DNA of 64,000 nt from Siminovitchia fordii DSM 16014 = CIP 108821 (GCF_000374565.1 NZ_KB894697.1:1-64000); one strand, 5' to 3'; counted from the stretch's first letter, positions 30,438 to 40,344 are shown. Notes: generated from the letters alone by a model not told the origin. A program made the numbers and translations.

Positions 30438-31376
30438 GTGAAGAATACCCGCATGCTCACAGAAGGGGCGTTACTGCTTGCTGTTTTTACAGTTCTTTTG
30501 ATTCTTTCTGTCTACGTTCCAATGGCGACTCTCGCTACTCAATTTTTTTTAATAATGCCTTTTCTCTTATACAGTTCGAAATATCCTTTAAAAAATGCAA
30601 TTGTTCTGGTTGTGGGCGCCATTTTTATGGCTATGGTTGCAGGGACGGTGCTTGCGGCTCCAATGGCCATTATGTATGGCTCAACCGGCACAATTATGGG
30701 TTATTGTATTCGAACTGGAAAAAGCAAAATGGTTACCTATGCGGCTTCGAGTTTTGTGTTTTTGGGTAATATTGTATTATTCTATGTAATTGCAGCCCAG
30801 CTATTTGGCATGAATTTCTTGGATGAACTCGTTCGGATTTTTTCAAGTTCAGTCGACCAATATGTCAATATGATGAGAACTCTTGGTCAGACTCCCGACC
30901 CGAACATGGTAAAGCAGCTTCAGGATATGATTGGAATGATGAAAACGTTGGCTCCGAGTCTCTTGTTGGGTGGTGCGTTTTTATCCGTCATTTTATTTAT
31001 GGTGATTAACTTCCCTATTATCAAAAGATTTGGGGTTGATGTACCCAAATTCCCACCTTTCAGAATGGTAAATTTTCCGAGAAGCATCTTATGGTATTAT
31101 TTAATCACCTTGATCGTATCTCTCTTTATCAAGCCTGAAGAAGGAACATTTTTGCATATGGCGATTATCAACGCTGCCTATATTTTGCAGGTTTTGCTGC
31201 TGATCCAGGGTCTGGCCTTTATCTTTTACTACGGTTATGTAAAAAATTGGCCGAAAGCCATACCGATTATTGCCACGGTGATGACGCTTTTATTGCCTTT
31301 GTTTTTCTCTCTAGTGAGGTTATTGGGTATAATTGATTTAGGTTTCGATTTAAGACAGCGACTGGCAAAAAAGTAA
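30438..31376 (+). CDS. yybS: YybS family membrane protein (DUF2232)
   Basis: The 312-residue protein has about eight membrane segments and matches DUF2232, whose members resemble substrate-binding S components of ECF transporters in topology. It starts with MKNTRMLTEGALLLAVFTVLLILS, and the conserved segments VVGAIFMAMVAGTVLAAPMAIMYG and FPRSILWYYLITL are visible. The GTG start follows GAGGTGACAAA. In B. subtilis yybS lies directly upstream of gdpP (yybT), as here, and the three genes yybS-gdpP-rplI form an operon. Function is unproven. Confidence 0.85.
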   Translation: MKNTRMLTEGALLLAVFTVLLILSVYVPMATLATQFFLIMPFLLYSSKYPLKNAIVLVVGAIFMAMVAGTVLAAPMAIMYGSTGTIMGYCIRTGKSKMVTYAASSFVFLGNIVLFYVIAAQLFGMNFLDELVRIFSSSVDQYVNMMRTLGQTPDPNMVKQLQDMIGMMKTLAPSLLLGGAFLSVILFMVINFPIIKRFGVDVPKFPPFRMVNFPRSILWYYLITLIVSLFIKPEEGTFLHMAIINAAYILQVLLLIQGLAFIFYYGYVKNWPKAIPIIATVMTLLLPLFFSLVRLLGIIDLGFDLRQRLAKK

Positions 31377-31417
31377 TGTTATGAAAAAATATTAATGGAG
31401 TAAAGGGAGCTGAAAGG

Positions 31418-33391
31418 ATGCCGCCATATATGAATAAAAAGAAGAGCTTTCCTCCTATCATTGGGATTGTCACTTTAAGCGCCGTTCTTCTTGTAATTAT
31501 CAGTCTCCAATACTGGTGGGCAGGCGTGATAGGAGCTCTCTTGCTTATCATTTTCCTGATTTTATTTTTAAAATCCCAAAAGGATAGGCTAAGGGAAATC
31601 GAAAGGTATATTTCCACGCTTTCCCACCGTGTGAAAAAGGTGGGAGAAGAAGCATTACTGGATATGCCAATCGGAGTGATGCTGATCAACGATGATTACA
31701 TCATTGAATGGACTAATGCCTATATGGCATCGCGGCTGGGTGAGACTTCCCTTGTCGGCTGTTCACTCTACGAGATAGCGGAGTCGCTCATTCCTCCTAT
31801 TCAGCAAGAAAAAGAATCTGAAATTATTACATTGAATGAACGAAAGTATCGTGTCTTATTGAAAAATGAAGAACGCCTTCTTTATTTTTTTGATGTAACT
31901 GAAGAAATGGAAACGATGAAGCGATATCAGGATGAACGCCAGGTTATCGCCACAATCTTACTCGACAACTATGATGACGCGACACAGGGAATGAATGACC
32001 AGACGAAAAGTGAACTGAATAGTACAGTCACCGCTTTATTGAATGAATGGGCTTTGGAACACGGTATTTTCTTGAAAAGAACGTCTTCCGACCGTTTTAT
32101 TATTTTATTGAATGAAAAAACTTTGCATGAGTTGGAAAAAGATAAGTTTTCCATTCTGGATGTTGTAAGGGAAACCACGGCAAAGCAGCATGTGCCGATT
32201 ACTTTAAGCATCGGTGTAGGCCTTGGAGTTTCAGATTTCCCTGAACTTGGAGCGCTTTCTCAATCAAGCCTTGATTTGGCCTTGGGACGCGGAGGAGACC
32301 AGGTTGCAATGAAACTGCCAAATGGAAAATTGAAATTCTACGGTGGAAAAACAAATCCGATGGAGAAAAGAACCCGGGTCCGTGCCCGTGTCATCTCGCA
32401 TGCCTTGAAAGATTTGATTCTTGGAAGCGATAAGGTCATTGTCATGGGACATAAGTTCCCTGATCTTGATGCAATCGGTTCTGCTATAGGGGTCAGAAAA
32501 GCAGCAGAGATGAATGAAAAGGAAGGCTATATTGTCATAGACTACAATGAAATTGATACAAGTGTCAAAAGGCTTGTGGAGGAATTGAAAAACGAGCCGG
32601 AGCTTTATTCCAGGCTTATATCTCCGGAAGATGCATTGGAAATCGCAACTGAAGATACACTTCTTGTTGTTGTTGATACACATAAACCTTCTTTAGTAAT
32701 TGAAGAAAAACTGCTCAATAAAACCGACCGGGTCGTAGTCATCGACCATCACCGAAGAAGTGAAGATTTTATCAACAAGCCGCTGCTTGTTTATATGGAG
32801 CCATACGCATCATCTACATCCGAGCTTGTGACGGAGTTGCTCGAATATCAGCCGAAGGGTAAAAAGCTGCACATGTTGGAAGCAACAGCCCTTTTATCAG
32901 GTATTATTGTAGATACGAAAAGTTTTACATTAAGGACCGGATCTCGGACATTTGACGCGGCTTCCTATTTGAGGGCCCGCGGTGCGGATACGATACTTGT
33001 ACAAAGCTTCATGAAGGAAGATGTCGGCTCTTATATTAAAAGAGCCAAACTAATTGAAACAATGGAATTTTACAAGAACGGTGTAACAATTGCCACCGGC
33101 AACGAAAATGTGGTCTACAGTCCGGTCATGATTGCGCAGGCGGCTGACACCCTGTTGACAATGGATGGCGTGGCTGCTTCATTTGTCGTTTCCAAGCGGG
33201 CTGAGGACGTTGTGGGAATCAGCGCTCGTTCCCTTGGAGAAGTGAATGTACAGATTATCATGGAAATGCTCGGAGGTGGAGGGCATTTGACGAATGCGGC
33301 GGCGCAGCTCCCGGGAGTCACCGTGGTAGAAGCAGAACTGCAGCTAAGGCAGGTGCTGGATGAATATTTTGAAGGAGGTCAAACATCGTGA
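31418..33391 (+). CDS. gdpP: Cyclic-di-AMP phosphodiesterase GdpP
   Basis: GdpP degrades the second messenger c-di-AMP, with effects on cell-wall stress and potassium uptake. The 657-residue protein has two N-terminal membrane helices (about 12-55), a degenerate PAS domain, a degenerate GGDEF domain and DHH/DHHA1 domains. The metal and catalytic motifs are visible: [23 protein letters not shown], the DHH triad in VIDHHRR, and [12 protein letters not shown]. The gene overlaps rplI by four bases (GTGA). It belongs to the yybS-gdpP-rplI group. Confidence 0.96.
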   Translation: MPPYMNKKKSFPPIIGIVTLSAVLLVIISLQYWWAGVIGALLLIIFLILFLKSQKDRLREIERYISTLSHRVKKVGEEALLDMPIGVMLINDDYIIEWTNAYMASRLGETSLVGCSLYEIAESLIPPIQQEKESEIITLNERKYRVLLKNEERLLYFFDVTEEMETMKRYQDERQVIATILLDNYDDATQGMNDQTKSELNSTVTALLNEWALEHGIFLKRTSSDRFIILLNEKTLHELEKDKFSILDVVRETTAKQHVPITLSIGVGLGVSDFPELGALSQSSLDLALGRGGDQVAMKLPNGKLKFYGGKTNPMEKRTRVRARVISHALKDLILGSDKVIVMGHKFPDLDAIGSAIGVRKAAEMNEKEGYIVIDYNEIDTSVKRLVEELKNEPELYSRLISPEDALEIATEDTLLVVVDTHKPSLVIEEKLLNKTDRVVVIDHHRRSEDFINKPLLVYMEPYASSTSELVTELLEYQPKGKKLHMLEATALLSGIIVDTKSFTLRTGSRTFDAASYLRARGADTILVQSFMKEDVGSYIKRAKLIETMEFYKNGVTIATGNENVVYSPVMIAQAADTLLTMDGVAASFVVSKRAEDVVGISARSLGEVNVQIIMEMLGGGGHLTNAAAQLPGVTVVEAELQLRQVLDEYFEGGQTS

Positions 33392-33837
33392 AAGTCATTT
33401 TTTTAAAAGATGTAAAAGGTAGAGGAAAAAAAGGCGAAGTGAAGGATGTTGCTGTCGGTTATGCACAAAACTTCCTTTTCAAACAAGGTCTGGCAATTGA
33501 AGCAACTCCTGGGAATATGGCCAATCTAAAAAACCAGCAAAAGAAAGAGCAGAAGCTGGAAGAAGAAGCATTGCAGGAAGCCAAAAACCTGAAAGAAGAA
33601 GTAGAAAAGCTTAAGGTAGAGATTAAGGCGAAATCCGGGGAAGGCGGACGGTTATTCGGCTCAATCACAAACAAGCAAGTGGCAGATGAACTGAAAAAGA
33701 CACATAATATCAAGGTGGACCGTAGGAAAATTGAAATGGATCAGCCAATCAGAACTCTCGGTGTGACAAAAGTGCCAGTCAAACTTCATCATGAAGTGAC
33801 TGCGACGCTTAATGTTCATGTAGTAGAGCAAAAATAA
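33388..33837 (+). CDS. rplI: 50S ribosomal protein L9
   Basis: L9 binds 23S rRNA near the L1 stalk and helps maintain reading frame. The 149-residue protein begins [21 protein letters not shown], has the long connecting helix rich in Lys/Glu, and the C-terminal [21 protein letters not shown] block. It starts with GTG overlapping the gdpP stop. GGAGG lies upstream. Confidence 0.97.
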   Translation: MKVIFLKDVKGRGKKGEVKDVAVGYAQNFLFKQGLAIEATPGNMANLKNQQKKEQKLEEEALQEAKNLKEEVEKLKVEIKAKSGEGGRLFGSITNKQVADELKKTHNIKVDRRKIEMDQPIRTLGVTKVPVKLHHEVTATLNVHVVEQK

Positions 33838-33880
33838 TATATGTCTATTGAAAGATTCATGATAGAATAGAATAAACGAT

Positions 33881-33917
33881 AAAAATGTGATCTGGTTTTT
33901 GCCGGTCACATTTTTTA
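33881..33917 (+). terminator. Intrinsic terminator after rplI
   Basis: AAAAATGTGA pairs with TCACATTTTT around a loop, followed by more T. Confidence 0.85.
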
Positions 33918-33958
33918 CTGCTTAGTAAATGATAAAACATTTTTTTATCCTAATATGC

Positions 33959-34166
33959 TTTGTCCAATTTCAGCGCCTATCTCCTCAGGATCACAGGCTT
34001 GCAAGAAAGATGGTGATCCAGGGGATAGCTTATTCGAGTTTCAGCCCCGTCACATAGCTGTATGAAGTATCATCCAAGAGGTATCCATTTAAAGTAATTG
34101 AAATTGGTAATGGATGAAGAACTGCCTCATTGGGAATCGTCTTGTACGGCTGACGCTTTTGTTTTG
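33959..34166 (-). repeat. Dispersed structured repeat, copy D (rplI-dnaC gap)
   Basis: It opens TTTGTCCAATTTCAGCGCCTATCTCCTC and has GATCACAGGCTTG. Its reverse complement (CAAGCCTGTGATC, GGAGATAGGCGCTGAAATTGGACA) closely matches copy E (GGCTTGTGAC, GGGATAGG). It ends near GGCTGACGCTTTTG (34149-34162). It lies between the rplI terminator and dnaC. Confidence 0.6.
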
Positions 34167-34202
34167 GGTCAACGAGGTTGAAAAGGGGAGGTGACCTGTA
34201 CA

Positions 34203-35567
34203 TTGAATGAGTTGATGATTGACCGTACACCGCCGCAAAATATAGAAGCTGAGCAGGCTGTGATCGGTGCGATTTTTCTTGATCCTGCGGCTATTGTATT
34301 GGCATCCGAAATACTGCTTCCAGAAGATTTTTACCGCAGTGCCCATCAGAAAATATATGAAGTCATGCTCCATTTAAATGAAACAGGACATGCCGTTGAT
34401 TTGGTTACTGTCACGGAACAACTCGCTGCCTCCAAACTGCTGGAGGATGTAGGCGGAATTTCCTATTTGAGTGAGCTTTCTGTATCTGTCCCGACAGCAG
34501 CCAACGTCGGCTACTATGCCAGAATCGTCGAAGAAAAGGCTTTGCTGCGCCGTCTGATCCGTACAGCCACTGATATTGCGACAGAGGGTTATACACGAGA
34601 AGATGAAGTGGAAGCCCTGCTTGATGAAGCTGAAAAAAGCATCATGGAAGTGGCCCAGCGTAAAAATTCAGGTGCTTTTCAAAATATTAAAGATGTCCTT
34701 GTCCGTACATATGACAATATTGAATTGCTTCATAACCGGAAAGGGGAAGTGACGGGGATACCGACGGGATTCTCGGAATTGGACCGGATGACCGCGGGGT
34801 TCCAGCGAAATGATCTGATCATCGTTGCGGCGCGGCCGTCTGTTGGAAAGACAGCCTTTGCACTGAATATCGCCCAAAATGTTGCCACAAAAACCGACGA
34901 AAATGTGGCTATCTTCAGTTTGGAAATGGGAGCGGAGCAGCTTGTAATGAGGATGCTCTGCGCAGAAGGGAATATTGATGCCCAAAATTTGAGAACAGGC
35001 TCCCTTACAGATGAAGACTGGCGAAAACTGACGATGGCAATGGGAAGTTTATCAAATTCGGGCATTTATATAGATGATACGCCAGGAATACGGGTTAGCG
35101 AAATTCGGTCAAAATGCCGGAGACTGAAGCAGGAAAGTGGACTGGGAATGATCTTGATCGACTACTTGCAGCTGATTCAAGGGAGCGGCCGGTCAAAAGA
35201 AAATCGCCAGCAGGAAGTATCCGAAATCTCCCGTTCACTAAAGGCGCTCGCCCGTGAATTGGAAGTTCCAGTCATCGCGCTATCACAGCTTTCCCGGGGG
35301 GTCGAGCAGCGACAGGATAAAAGGCCGATGATGTCCGACATCCGGGAATCCGGGTCCATTGAGCAGGATGCCGATATCGTTGCGTTCCTGTACCGTGATG
35401 ATTATTATGACAAGGAAACGGAAAATAAAAATATCATCGAAATCATTATCGCAAAACAGCGTAATGGTCCAACAGGAACTGTATCGCTGGCATTTGTAAA
35501 AGAATATAACAAATTCGTCAACCTTGAACGAAGGTTTGATGAGATGGACGCTCCACCCGGAGCGTAG
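34203..35567 (+). CDS. dnaC: Replicative DNA helicase DnaC (DnaB family)
   Basis: This hexameric 5'-3' helicase unwinds the replication fork; in B. subtilis the DnaB-type helicase is named DnaC. The N-terminal domain starts ELMIDRTPPQNIEAEQAVIGAIFL. The RecA-like domain has Walker A ARPSVGKTAFALN, Walker B IDYLQLIQG and the conserved SRGVEQRQDKRPMMSDIRESGSIEQDAD. A GTG at 34191 is in frame, but the TTG at 34203 is 8 bases after GGAGGTGA and gives 454 residues, the B. subtilis length. Confidence 0.97.
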   Translation: MNELMIDRTPPQNIEAEQAVIGAIFLDPAAIVLASEILLPEDFYRSAHQKIYEVMLHLNETGHAVDLVTVTEQLAASKLLEDVGGISYLSELSVSVPTAANVGYYARIVEEKALLRRLIRTATDIATEGYTREDEVEALLDEAEKSIMEVAQRKNSGAFQNIKDVLVRTYDNIELLHNRKGEVTGIPTGFSELDRMTAGFQRNDLIIVAARPSVGKTAFALNIAQNVATKTDENVAIFSLEMGAEQLVMRMLCAEGNIDAQNLRTGSLTDEDWRKLTMAMGSLSNSGIYIDDTPGIRVSEIRSKCRRLKQESGLGMILIDYLQLIQGSGRSKENRQQEVSEISRSLKALARELEVPVIALSQLSRGVEQRQDKRPMMSDIRESGSIEQDADIVAFLYRDDYYDKETENKNIIEIIIAKQRNGPTGTVSLAFVKEYNKFVNLERRFDEMDAPPGA

Positions 35568-35570
35568 TTT

Positions 35571-35598
35571 CGAGCACCTCTTCGGAGGTGCTTTTTTT
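35571..35598 (+). terminator. Intrinsic terminator after dnaC
   Basis: GAGCACCTC pairs with GGAGGTGCT around TTC and is followed by seven T. Confidence 0.9.
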
Positions 35599-35653
35599 CT
35601 TCTCCGGAACCTTATGAGCTCTGTACCGTACATAATACAAGAGGTGAGCAGAT

Positions 35654-36808
35654 GTGAAGAAAATTCTTTGGATCATAGCCGGTGCACTGTGTATCATCCT
35701 ATTGATTATTGGATTCGGGATTTGGTTCATCCAAAAGGAGTTCAAGGAGGATGATCCTGAATTTGTCATGCAGTTGATCAAAGACCAGGCGGATTCAAAA
35801 GATGTTGCTTTATCAATCGTACATAACGGAACTCGGATTGCCGATGTAAACAGTGACCAGCCTTTGCCGCTGGCCAGTACGATGAAGATCATTGTTGCAA
35901 TTGAATACGCGAAGCAGGCAGCGGAAGGAACGGTTGATCCTGAAGAGAAGGTAAGCATTAAGGAATTAGACAAGTACTACCTTCCTAAGACCGACGGCGG
36001 CGCACATAAGGCATGGATGGGCTCCTTAAAGGATGATAATGATACAGAGATTGAGCAGGTGCCCATCAGTGAAGTCGCCAATGGAATGATTACCTTCAGC
36101 TCCAACGCAAATACTGATTTTCTCATAAAACGTTTAGGGCTCGATAACATCAATGAGGTGCTTATACAGACGGGGCTATTTCAACATGAACAGATTTATC
36201 CAATCGGTGGCGCGATGTTTATTCCCTTTACGTTGATGGAAGAGGAACAAATGTCCAAGAAGAAAGCATTAAAGGTTCTTCAAGATATGTCGTTGGATGA
36301 ATATCGGCAAAGAGCAACTGAAATAGTGAATCAATGGGATGTGGAGCCACCGACGGCCGAGCAAAAGAGAAAAGCAGCATCTGCATTGGATATGAAATTC
36401 CAGAAAATCTGGTCCGACAGGCTGCCGAGAGCAACGACAGGAGATTATGTTTCTCTGATGGAAAAATTAAATAGCAAACAGTATTTTTCCAAAGAAATAC
36501 ACACTTTTCTTGACCCTGTTATGGAAGGATTGATGCAAAATCCACAAAATCGCGAGTGGCTCAAACATGCGGGACAAAAAGGTGGTTCGACAGCCTTTGT
36601 ATTAACGAAAGCCATGTATGCAGAAGATAAAAAAGGCAACCGGACAGAGCTTGCTTTTTTTGCCAATGATCTGGGTACGATTGAACAAATGCAGCTGACA
36701 AAAAAATTGAACAGTTTTCAACTTGAAATTTTGACAAATCCTTCTTTCCGTTCAAAAGTGGAAAAAGAATTTGGAACTTCGAATTCTGTTAATCAAACTG
36801 AATTATAG
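35654..36808 (+). CDS. Membrane-anchored serine hydrolase, class A beta-lactamase fold
   Basis: The 384-residue protein has one N-terminal membrane anchor (5-26, ILWIIAGALCIILLIIGFGIWF) and then an extracytoplasmic domain resembling the Beta-lactamase2 family. The nucleophile motif is LASTMK (Ser75, Lys78); SSNAN near 149-153 may serve as the SxN motif and KGGST near 300 as the KTG motif. Such proteins are usually peptidases or esterases rather than antibiotic-degrading enzymes. The start is GTG with AGAGGTGAGCAG upstream. It is inserted between dnaC and purA, which are neighbours in B. subtilis. The substrate is unknown. Confidence 0.8.
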   Translation: MKKILWIIAGALCIILLIIGFGIWFIQKEFKEDDPEFVMQLIKDQADSKDVALSIVHNGTRIADVNSDQPLPLASTMKIIVAIEYAKQAAEGTVDPEEKVSIKELDKYYLPKTDGGAHKAWMGSLKDDNDTEIEQVPISEVANGMITFSSNANTDFLIKRLGLDNINEVLIQTGLFQHEQIYPIGGAMFIPFTLMEEEQMSKKKALKVLQDMSLDEYRQRATEIVNQWDVEPPTAEQKRKAASALDMKFQKIWSDRLPRATTGDYVSLMEKLNSKQYFSKEIHTFLDPVMEGLMQNPQNREWLKHAGQKGGSTAFVLTKAMYAEDKKGNRTELAFFANDLGTIEQMQLTKKLNSFQLEILTNPSFRSKVEKEFGTSNSVNQTEL

Positions 36809-36841
36809 GTTATAATATGATTGGAGCAAAAATACAATTGT

Positions 36842-36886
36842 AAAAGCGAACAAATAATATGAAAACTGTCAAAAATGTTCGCTTGT
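36842..36886. promoter_or_regulatory. Inverted pair of PurBoxes (PurR operator) before purA
   Basis: AAAAGCGAACAAAT (36842-36855) and, on the opposite strand, ACAAGCGAACATTT (36873-36886) resemble the AWWWCCGAACWWT PurBox. The central CGAA cores are inverted and the boxes are separated by about 17 bases, as in the PurR operators of B. subtilis. PurR would repress purA when PRPP is low. The boxes lie 75 to 118 bases before the start codon. Confidence 0.65.
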
Positions 36887-36959
36887 GCGAAATCTGCACT
36901 GATAAAATGTATATGTTCCACATCAGGGTTCGTCACGAACCATCGGAGGTGCTTTTTGT

Positions 36960-38246
36960 ATGTCATCAGTAGTAGTTGTCGGTACACAATGGGGAGATGA
37001 AGGAAAAGGGAAGATTACAGACTTCTTATCCGAAAACGCAGAAGTGATTGCCCGTTATCAGGGGGGCAACAATGCCGGCCACACAATCCAATTTAACAAT
37101 GTTACATATAAACTGCATTTAATTCCTTCAGGGATTTTTTATAAAAATAAAATCAGTGTGATCGGAAACGGAATGGTTGTTGATCCAAAAGCGCTTGTTC
37201 AGGAGCTTGAGTATTTGCACGGACATTCCATTTCCACCGATAATTTGAGAATCAGCAACAGAGCCCATGTCATACTTCCATACCATCTTAAGATTGACGA
37301 AGTAGAAGAAGAACGCAAAGGCGCAAATAAAATTGGCACTACCAAAAAAGGGATCGGTCCCGCATACATGGATAAAGCTGCCCGTATCGGTATCCGTATC
37401 GCCGATCTGTTGGACCGTGAAGTTTTTGAGGAAAAATTGACTCGCAACTTGAAAGAGAAAAACCGTCTGTTGGAGCGTTTTTATGAGACAGAGGGCTTTA
37501 AACTGGAAGACATCCTGGATGAATATTATGAATATGGGCAGCAGTTCAAGGACTATGTGTGTGATACATCCGTTGTGCTGAATGATGCGCTTGATGAAGG
37601 TAAACGCGTTCTTTTTGAAGGAGCACAAGGCGTCATGCTTGATATTGATCAGGGAACTTATCCGTTTGTCACATCATCCAACCCGGTTGCGGGAGGAGTA
37701 ACAATCGGTTCTGGTGTCGGACCAACGAAAATTGACCATGTTGTCGGTGTATGTAAAGCTTATACATCCCGTGTGGGAGACGGCCCGTTCCCAACAGAAT
37801 TGAAAGATGAAGTCGGTGACAAAATCCGTGAAGTCGGCCGTGAATACGGTACAACGACAGGACGCCCGCGCCGTGTCGGCTGGTTTGATAGTGTCGTTGT
37901 CCGCCATGCCCGCAGAGTCAGCGGATTGACTGACCTTTCGTTGAACTCCATCGACGTGCTGACAGGAATTGAAACGGTAAAAATCTGTACAGCATATGAT
38001 TATAAAGGTACATTAATCAAAGAATATCCCGCTAACCTAAACATCTTAAAAGATTGCAAGCCTGTGTATGAGGAACTTCCTGGCTGGACTGAAGATATCA
38101 CAGGTTGCAAAACATTGGATGAACTGCCTGCGAATGCACGCCATTACCTTGAGCGTGTATCGCAATTGACAGGTGTACCTCTTTCCATCTTCTCCGTGGG
38201 ACCGGATCGTTCACAGACAAATGTAGTCAAGAGTGTGTGGAGATAA
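36960..38246 (+). CDS. purA: Adenylosuccinate synthetase
   Basis: PurA makes adenylosuccinate from IMP, aspartate and GTP, the first committed step to AMP. The 428-residue protein begins [21 protein letters not shown] with the P-loop-like GDEGKGK and catalytic Asp13/His41 positions (GGNNAGHTI). It has the [11 protein letters not shown] and [14 protein letters not shown] motifs and ends [26 protein letters not shown] lies upstream of the ATG. It is monocistronic, with apparent PurBoxes upstream. Confidence 0.98.
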   Translation: MSSVVVVGTQWGDEGKGKITDFLSENAEVIARYQGGNNAGHTIQFNNVTYKLHLIPSGIFYKNKISVIGNGMVVDPKALVQELEYLHGHSISTDNLRISNRAHVILPYHLKIDEVEEERKGANKIGTTKKGIGPAYMDKAARIGIRIADLLDREVFEEKLTRNLKEKNRLLERFYETEGFKLEDILDEYYEYGQQFKDYVCDTSVVLNDALDEGKRVLFEGAQGVMLDIDQGTYPFVTSSNPVAGGVTIGSGVGPTKIDHVVGVCKAYTSRVGDGPFPTELKDEVGDKIREVGREYGTTTGRPRRVGWFDSVVVRHARRVSGLTDLSLNSIDVLTGIETVKICTAYDYKGTLIKEYPANLNILKDCKPVYEELPGWTEDITGCKTLDELPANARHYLERVSQLTGVPLSIFSVGPDRSQTNVVKSVWR

Positions 38247-38300
38247 TAAGACTTCGTTTAGTGACGTAAAGTCTAGGTGACTCCTGACGAGATAAAGAAT

Positions 38301-38412
38301 TTCGGAAGCGCCCTTGGCCCGCTTCAACAAGCATAAGACAGTGCTTTTCCTCAGGGAATGGGCTTGTGACTTAAGGGATAGGTACTGCAACCGGGCAAAA
38401 GAAAAGTGTAGG
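38301..38412 (+). repeat. Dispersed structured repeat, copy E (downstream of purA)
   Basis: It opens TTCGGAAGCGCCCTTGG and holds the best-preserved core AACAAGCATAAGACAG (38326-38341). GGGCTTGTGACTTAAGGGATAGG follows, in register with the reverse complement of copy D. The end (CAACCGGGCA) is eroded relative to GAAATTGGACA in copy D. It begins about 54 bases after the purA stop. Confidence 0.6.
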
Positions 38413-38500
38413 CGACAAAAATGTAATAAACTCTAATAAGGTATAGGGGCTGTCAGACTCCATGCCTTTTTTTTTAGGTGGATGCTATCCCAATAAGCAT

Positions 38501-38562
38501 GCCGTGCAATTATGTTCTGGGCTCGTACAATTAACATATGAACTCGTGCAATAGATCATTGA
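38501..38562 (+). repeat. Tandem ~20 bp micro-repeat, GCTCGTRCAATT type (3 copies)
   Basis: GCCGTGCAATTAT (38501), GCTCGTACAATTAAC (38521) and ACTCGTGCAATAGAT (38542) are three diverged copies with 20-21 bp spacing. The same word recurs in three copies at 47564-47616. No gene overlaps it. Confidence 0.6.
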
Positions 38563-38613
38563 ACTTACAAACAGTTGGTTCGAAACCACTATTGTCAGCA
38601 GTAAGTGTAAAGT

Positions 38614-38656
38614 CCTGAGGAGATCAACTTTTTACCTAATTCCCTCAGGTTTTTTT
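38614..38656 (+). terminator. Terminator-like hairpin upstream of the VWA lipoprotein gene
   Basis: CCTGAGG pairs with CCTCAGG across a 22-base loop and is followed by seven T. It probably ends transcripts from purA and the repeats behind it. Confidence 0.6.
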
Positions 38657-38756
38657 GTAGTAAAAAAGAATGATTCCCTCCACTTGCGCTATTCGTTTCC
38701 AAAAACCAAAGTTAAAATTAGAATATGCTTAGACTTCTATGGAAAGGAAGAAGAAG

Positions 38757-40142
38757 GTGAAAAGAATACTGTTTGTCATTTTGGCTGCCGGGGTAATTGT
38801 AGCAGGCTGCGGCAAAACTCAGGAGACGGAGACGAAAAAGGAGCCGGAACCTGATCAATCTGTTGAGGCAAAGGCCACAAAGGCCACAAAGGAAACCAAG
38901 GAAGACACTTGGTGGGAAAAAGAGCCAGAAGTCTATGAAGCGGCGGATTTGCCGAGGGAAATGACGGAGGATGAGAAGGGACTCATGAGGAAGCCCGGTG
39001 AATTCAGCGGGGATAAGTATGATGAAACTGCTGCAATTGAAAAACTCAAGGAGCTTCCGGATGATCTGACTGATGACCAATATGCGGAAGCAATCCTGAA
39101 ATTGATAGCTGAAGATTATCACGAAGAAGTTCAAGACTTAATCAAGTTCGATCCAACTGTTGAAGCAACGGGCAGCCGCCCAGATGAGGAAATCGACGAA
39201 CCGGCCGTGAACGGTGTCCATTATGCCATTTTATTGGATGCAAGTGGCAGCATGAACGCTCAAAACAAAGGCGGTACGAGAATGGAAGAGGCCAAAAGCG
39301 CCATTATGAGTTTCATAGATGTCCTGCCGAAGGAAAGCACTGTTTCCCTTCGTGTATACGGCCATGAAGGCACCGGCAGTGATGCGGATAAAGAACGATC
39401 CTGCGCTTCCACTGAAACGCTTTACAGCGGTGGAAATGATGCGAAAAAAATCCAATCTGCACTGGATGAAGTGAACCCTGCAGGCTGGACCCCTATTGGA
39501 CAGGCAATTGCCGAGACCCGGAACGATATACCGGAAGACGCTGGTTCCGCCATAGTATACGTGGTCAGCGACGGAATTGAAACGTGCGGGGGAGATCCGG
39601 TAAAAGAGGCCAAACAATTGGCTGCAGAGGGAATTGAACCGATCATCAACATCATCGGTTTCCAGGTGGATAACGAAGCTCAACAGCTTTTAAAAGAAGT
39701 AGCCAAAGCCGGAAATGGGGAATTCACACTTGCCAATTCAAAGCAGGATGTGGAGAAATACTGGAAGGAAGAATACCGGCGCCTGATGGACGCATGGGAA
39801 AAGTGGCGGAATGAAAGCCTGAGAGAAGTGGAAGCCAAGCGGCGGGATTTACTTGATGAAGCGGAAGGTCTTGGACGATCTGTCATGGATAAATCGGAAT
39901 TGGAGTTCAGGCATGCTGAAGCCCTTCAGTCAGCTTTGTCAAAAGAAGGCATTGTCAGTGAAGACTATAACACAGGAAAAGTTTGGAGCCTTTTATATGA
40001 CCGAAAGACAAAAGTCTGGCGTTACGGTTATAAAACGAGTACGTCTGCCTGGCGAGATGCCTATGAAGGCGGCAGTAAAGCCTGGAGAGAAATTTATCAT
40101 GAAGGCAGCCATAAATGGCAGGAATATTATCATAAACAATAA
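38757..40142 (+). CDS. Lipoprotein with von Willebrand factor A domain and C-terminal Trp/Tyr repeats
   Basis: A lipobox (ILAAGVIVAGC, Cys18 from this start) predicts a lipid-anchored outer-face protein. An acidic, lysine-rich linker follows, then a VWA domain from about residue 155 with the MIDAS motif DASGS (161-165) and the conserved WTPIGQAI, SDGIETCGG and IINIIGF blocks. A coiled-coil-like stretch (about 320-400) leads to five tandem 11-residue repeats with Trp at position 4 and Tyr at position 8 (39975-40139). GGAAAGGAAGAAG precedes the GTG at 38757; an ATG at 38739 lacks a site. The ligand and role are unknown; the wal operon follows. Confidence 0.85.
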   Translation: MKRILFVILAAGVIVAGCGKTQETETKKEPEPDQSVEAKATKATKETKEDTWWEKEPEVYEAADLPREMTEDEKGLMRKPGEFSGDKYDETAAIEKLKELPDDLTDDQYAEAILKLIAEDYHEEVQDLIKFDPTVEATGSRPDEEIDEPAVNGVHYAILLDASGSMNAQNKGGTRMEEAKSAIMSFIDVLPKESTVSLRVYGHEGTGSDADKERSCASTETLYSGGNDAKKIQSALDEVNPAGWTPIGQAIAETRNDIPEDAGSAIVYVVSDGIETCGGDPVKEAKQLAAEGIEPIINIIGFQVDNEAQQLLKEVAKAGNGEFTLANSKQDVEKYWKEEYRRLMDAWEKWRNESLREVEAKRRDLLDEAEGLGRSVMDKSELEFRHAEALQSALSKEGIVSEDYNTGKVWSLLYDRKTKVWRYGYKTSTSAWRDAYEGGSKAWREIYHEGSHKWQEYYHKQ

Positions 40143-40302
40143 AGACCTGCATAGAATGTGTTAAACAGAATAGACAACCGTTCAAATTGTAAACATTATG
40201 TGACAATGTGGAAAAATAGGTTTATTTTTTGTAATTTCATGTCGGCATCTGTTGCACACTGAAAAAACCTATGATAATATATGATTTATTATATTATCCA
40301 TC

Positions 40303-40344
40303 AAAAAGCATTGCGACGACATTGCCTCTCGCAGTGCTTTTTTA
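40303..40344 (+). terminator. Intrinsic terminator after the VWA lipoprotein gene
   Basis: AAAAAGCATTGCGA pairs with TCGCAGTGCTTTTT with one G-T pair, followed by T. The gap 40143-40614 otherwise contains the walR promoter and no gene. Confidence 0.85.

Noticed and set aside
30049-30441. A 130-codon open frame across the GC-rich repeat
   Set aside because: Its peptide is simply the tandem repeat read through, with no ribosome-binding site, and it overlaps the start of yybS.
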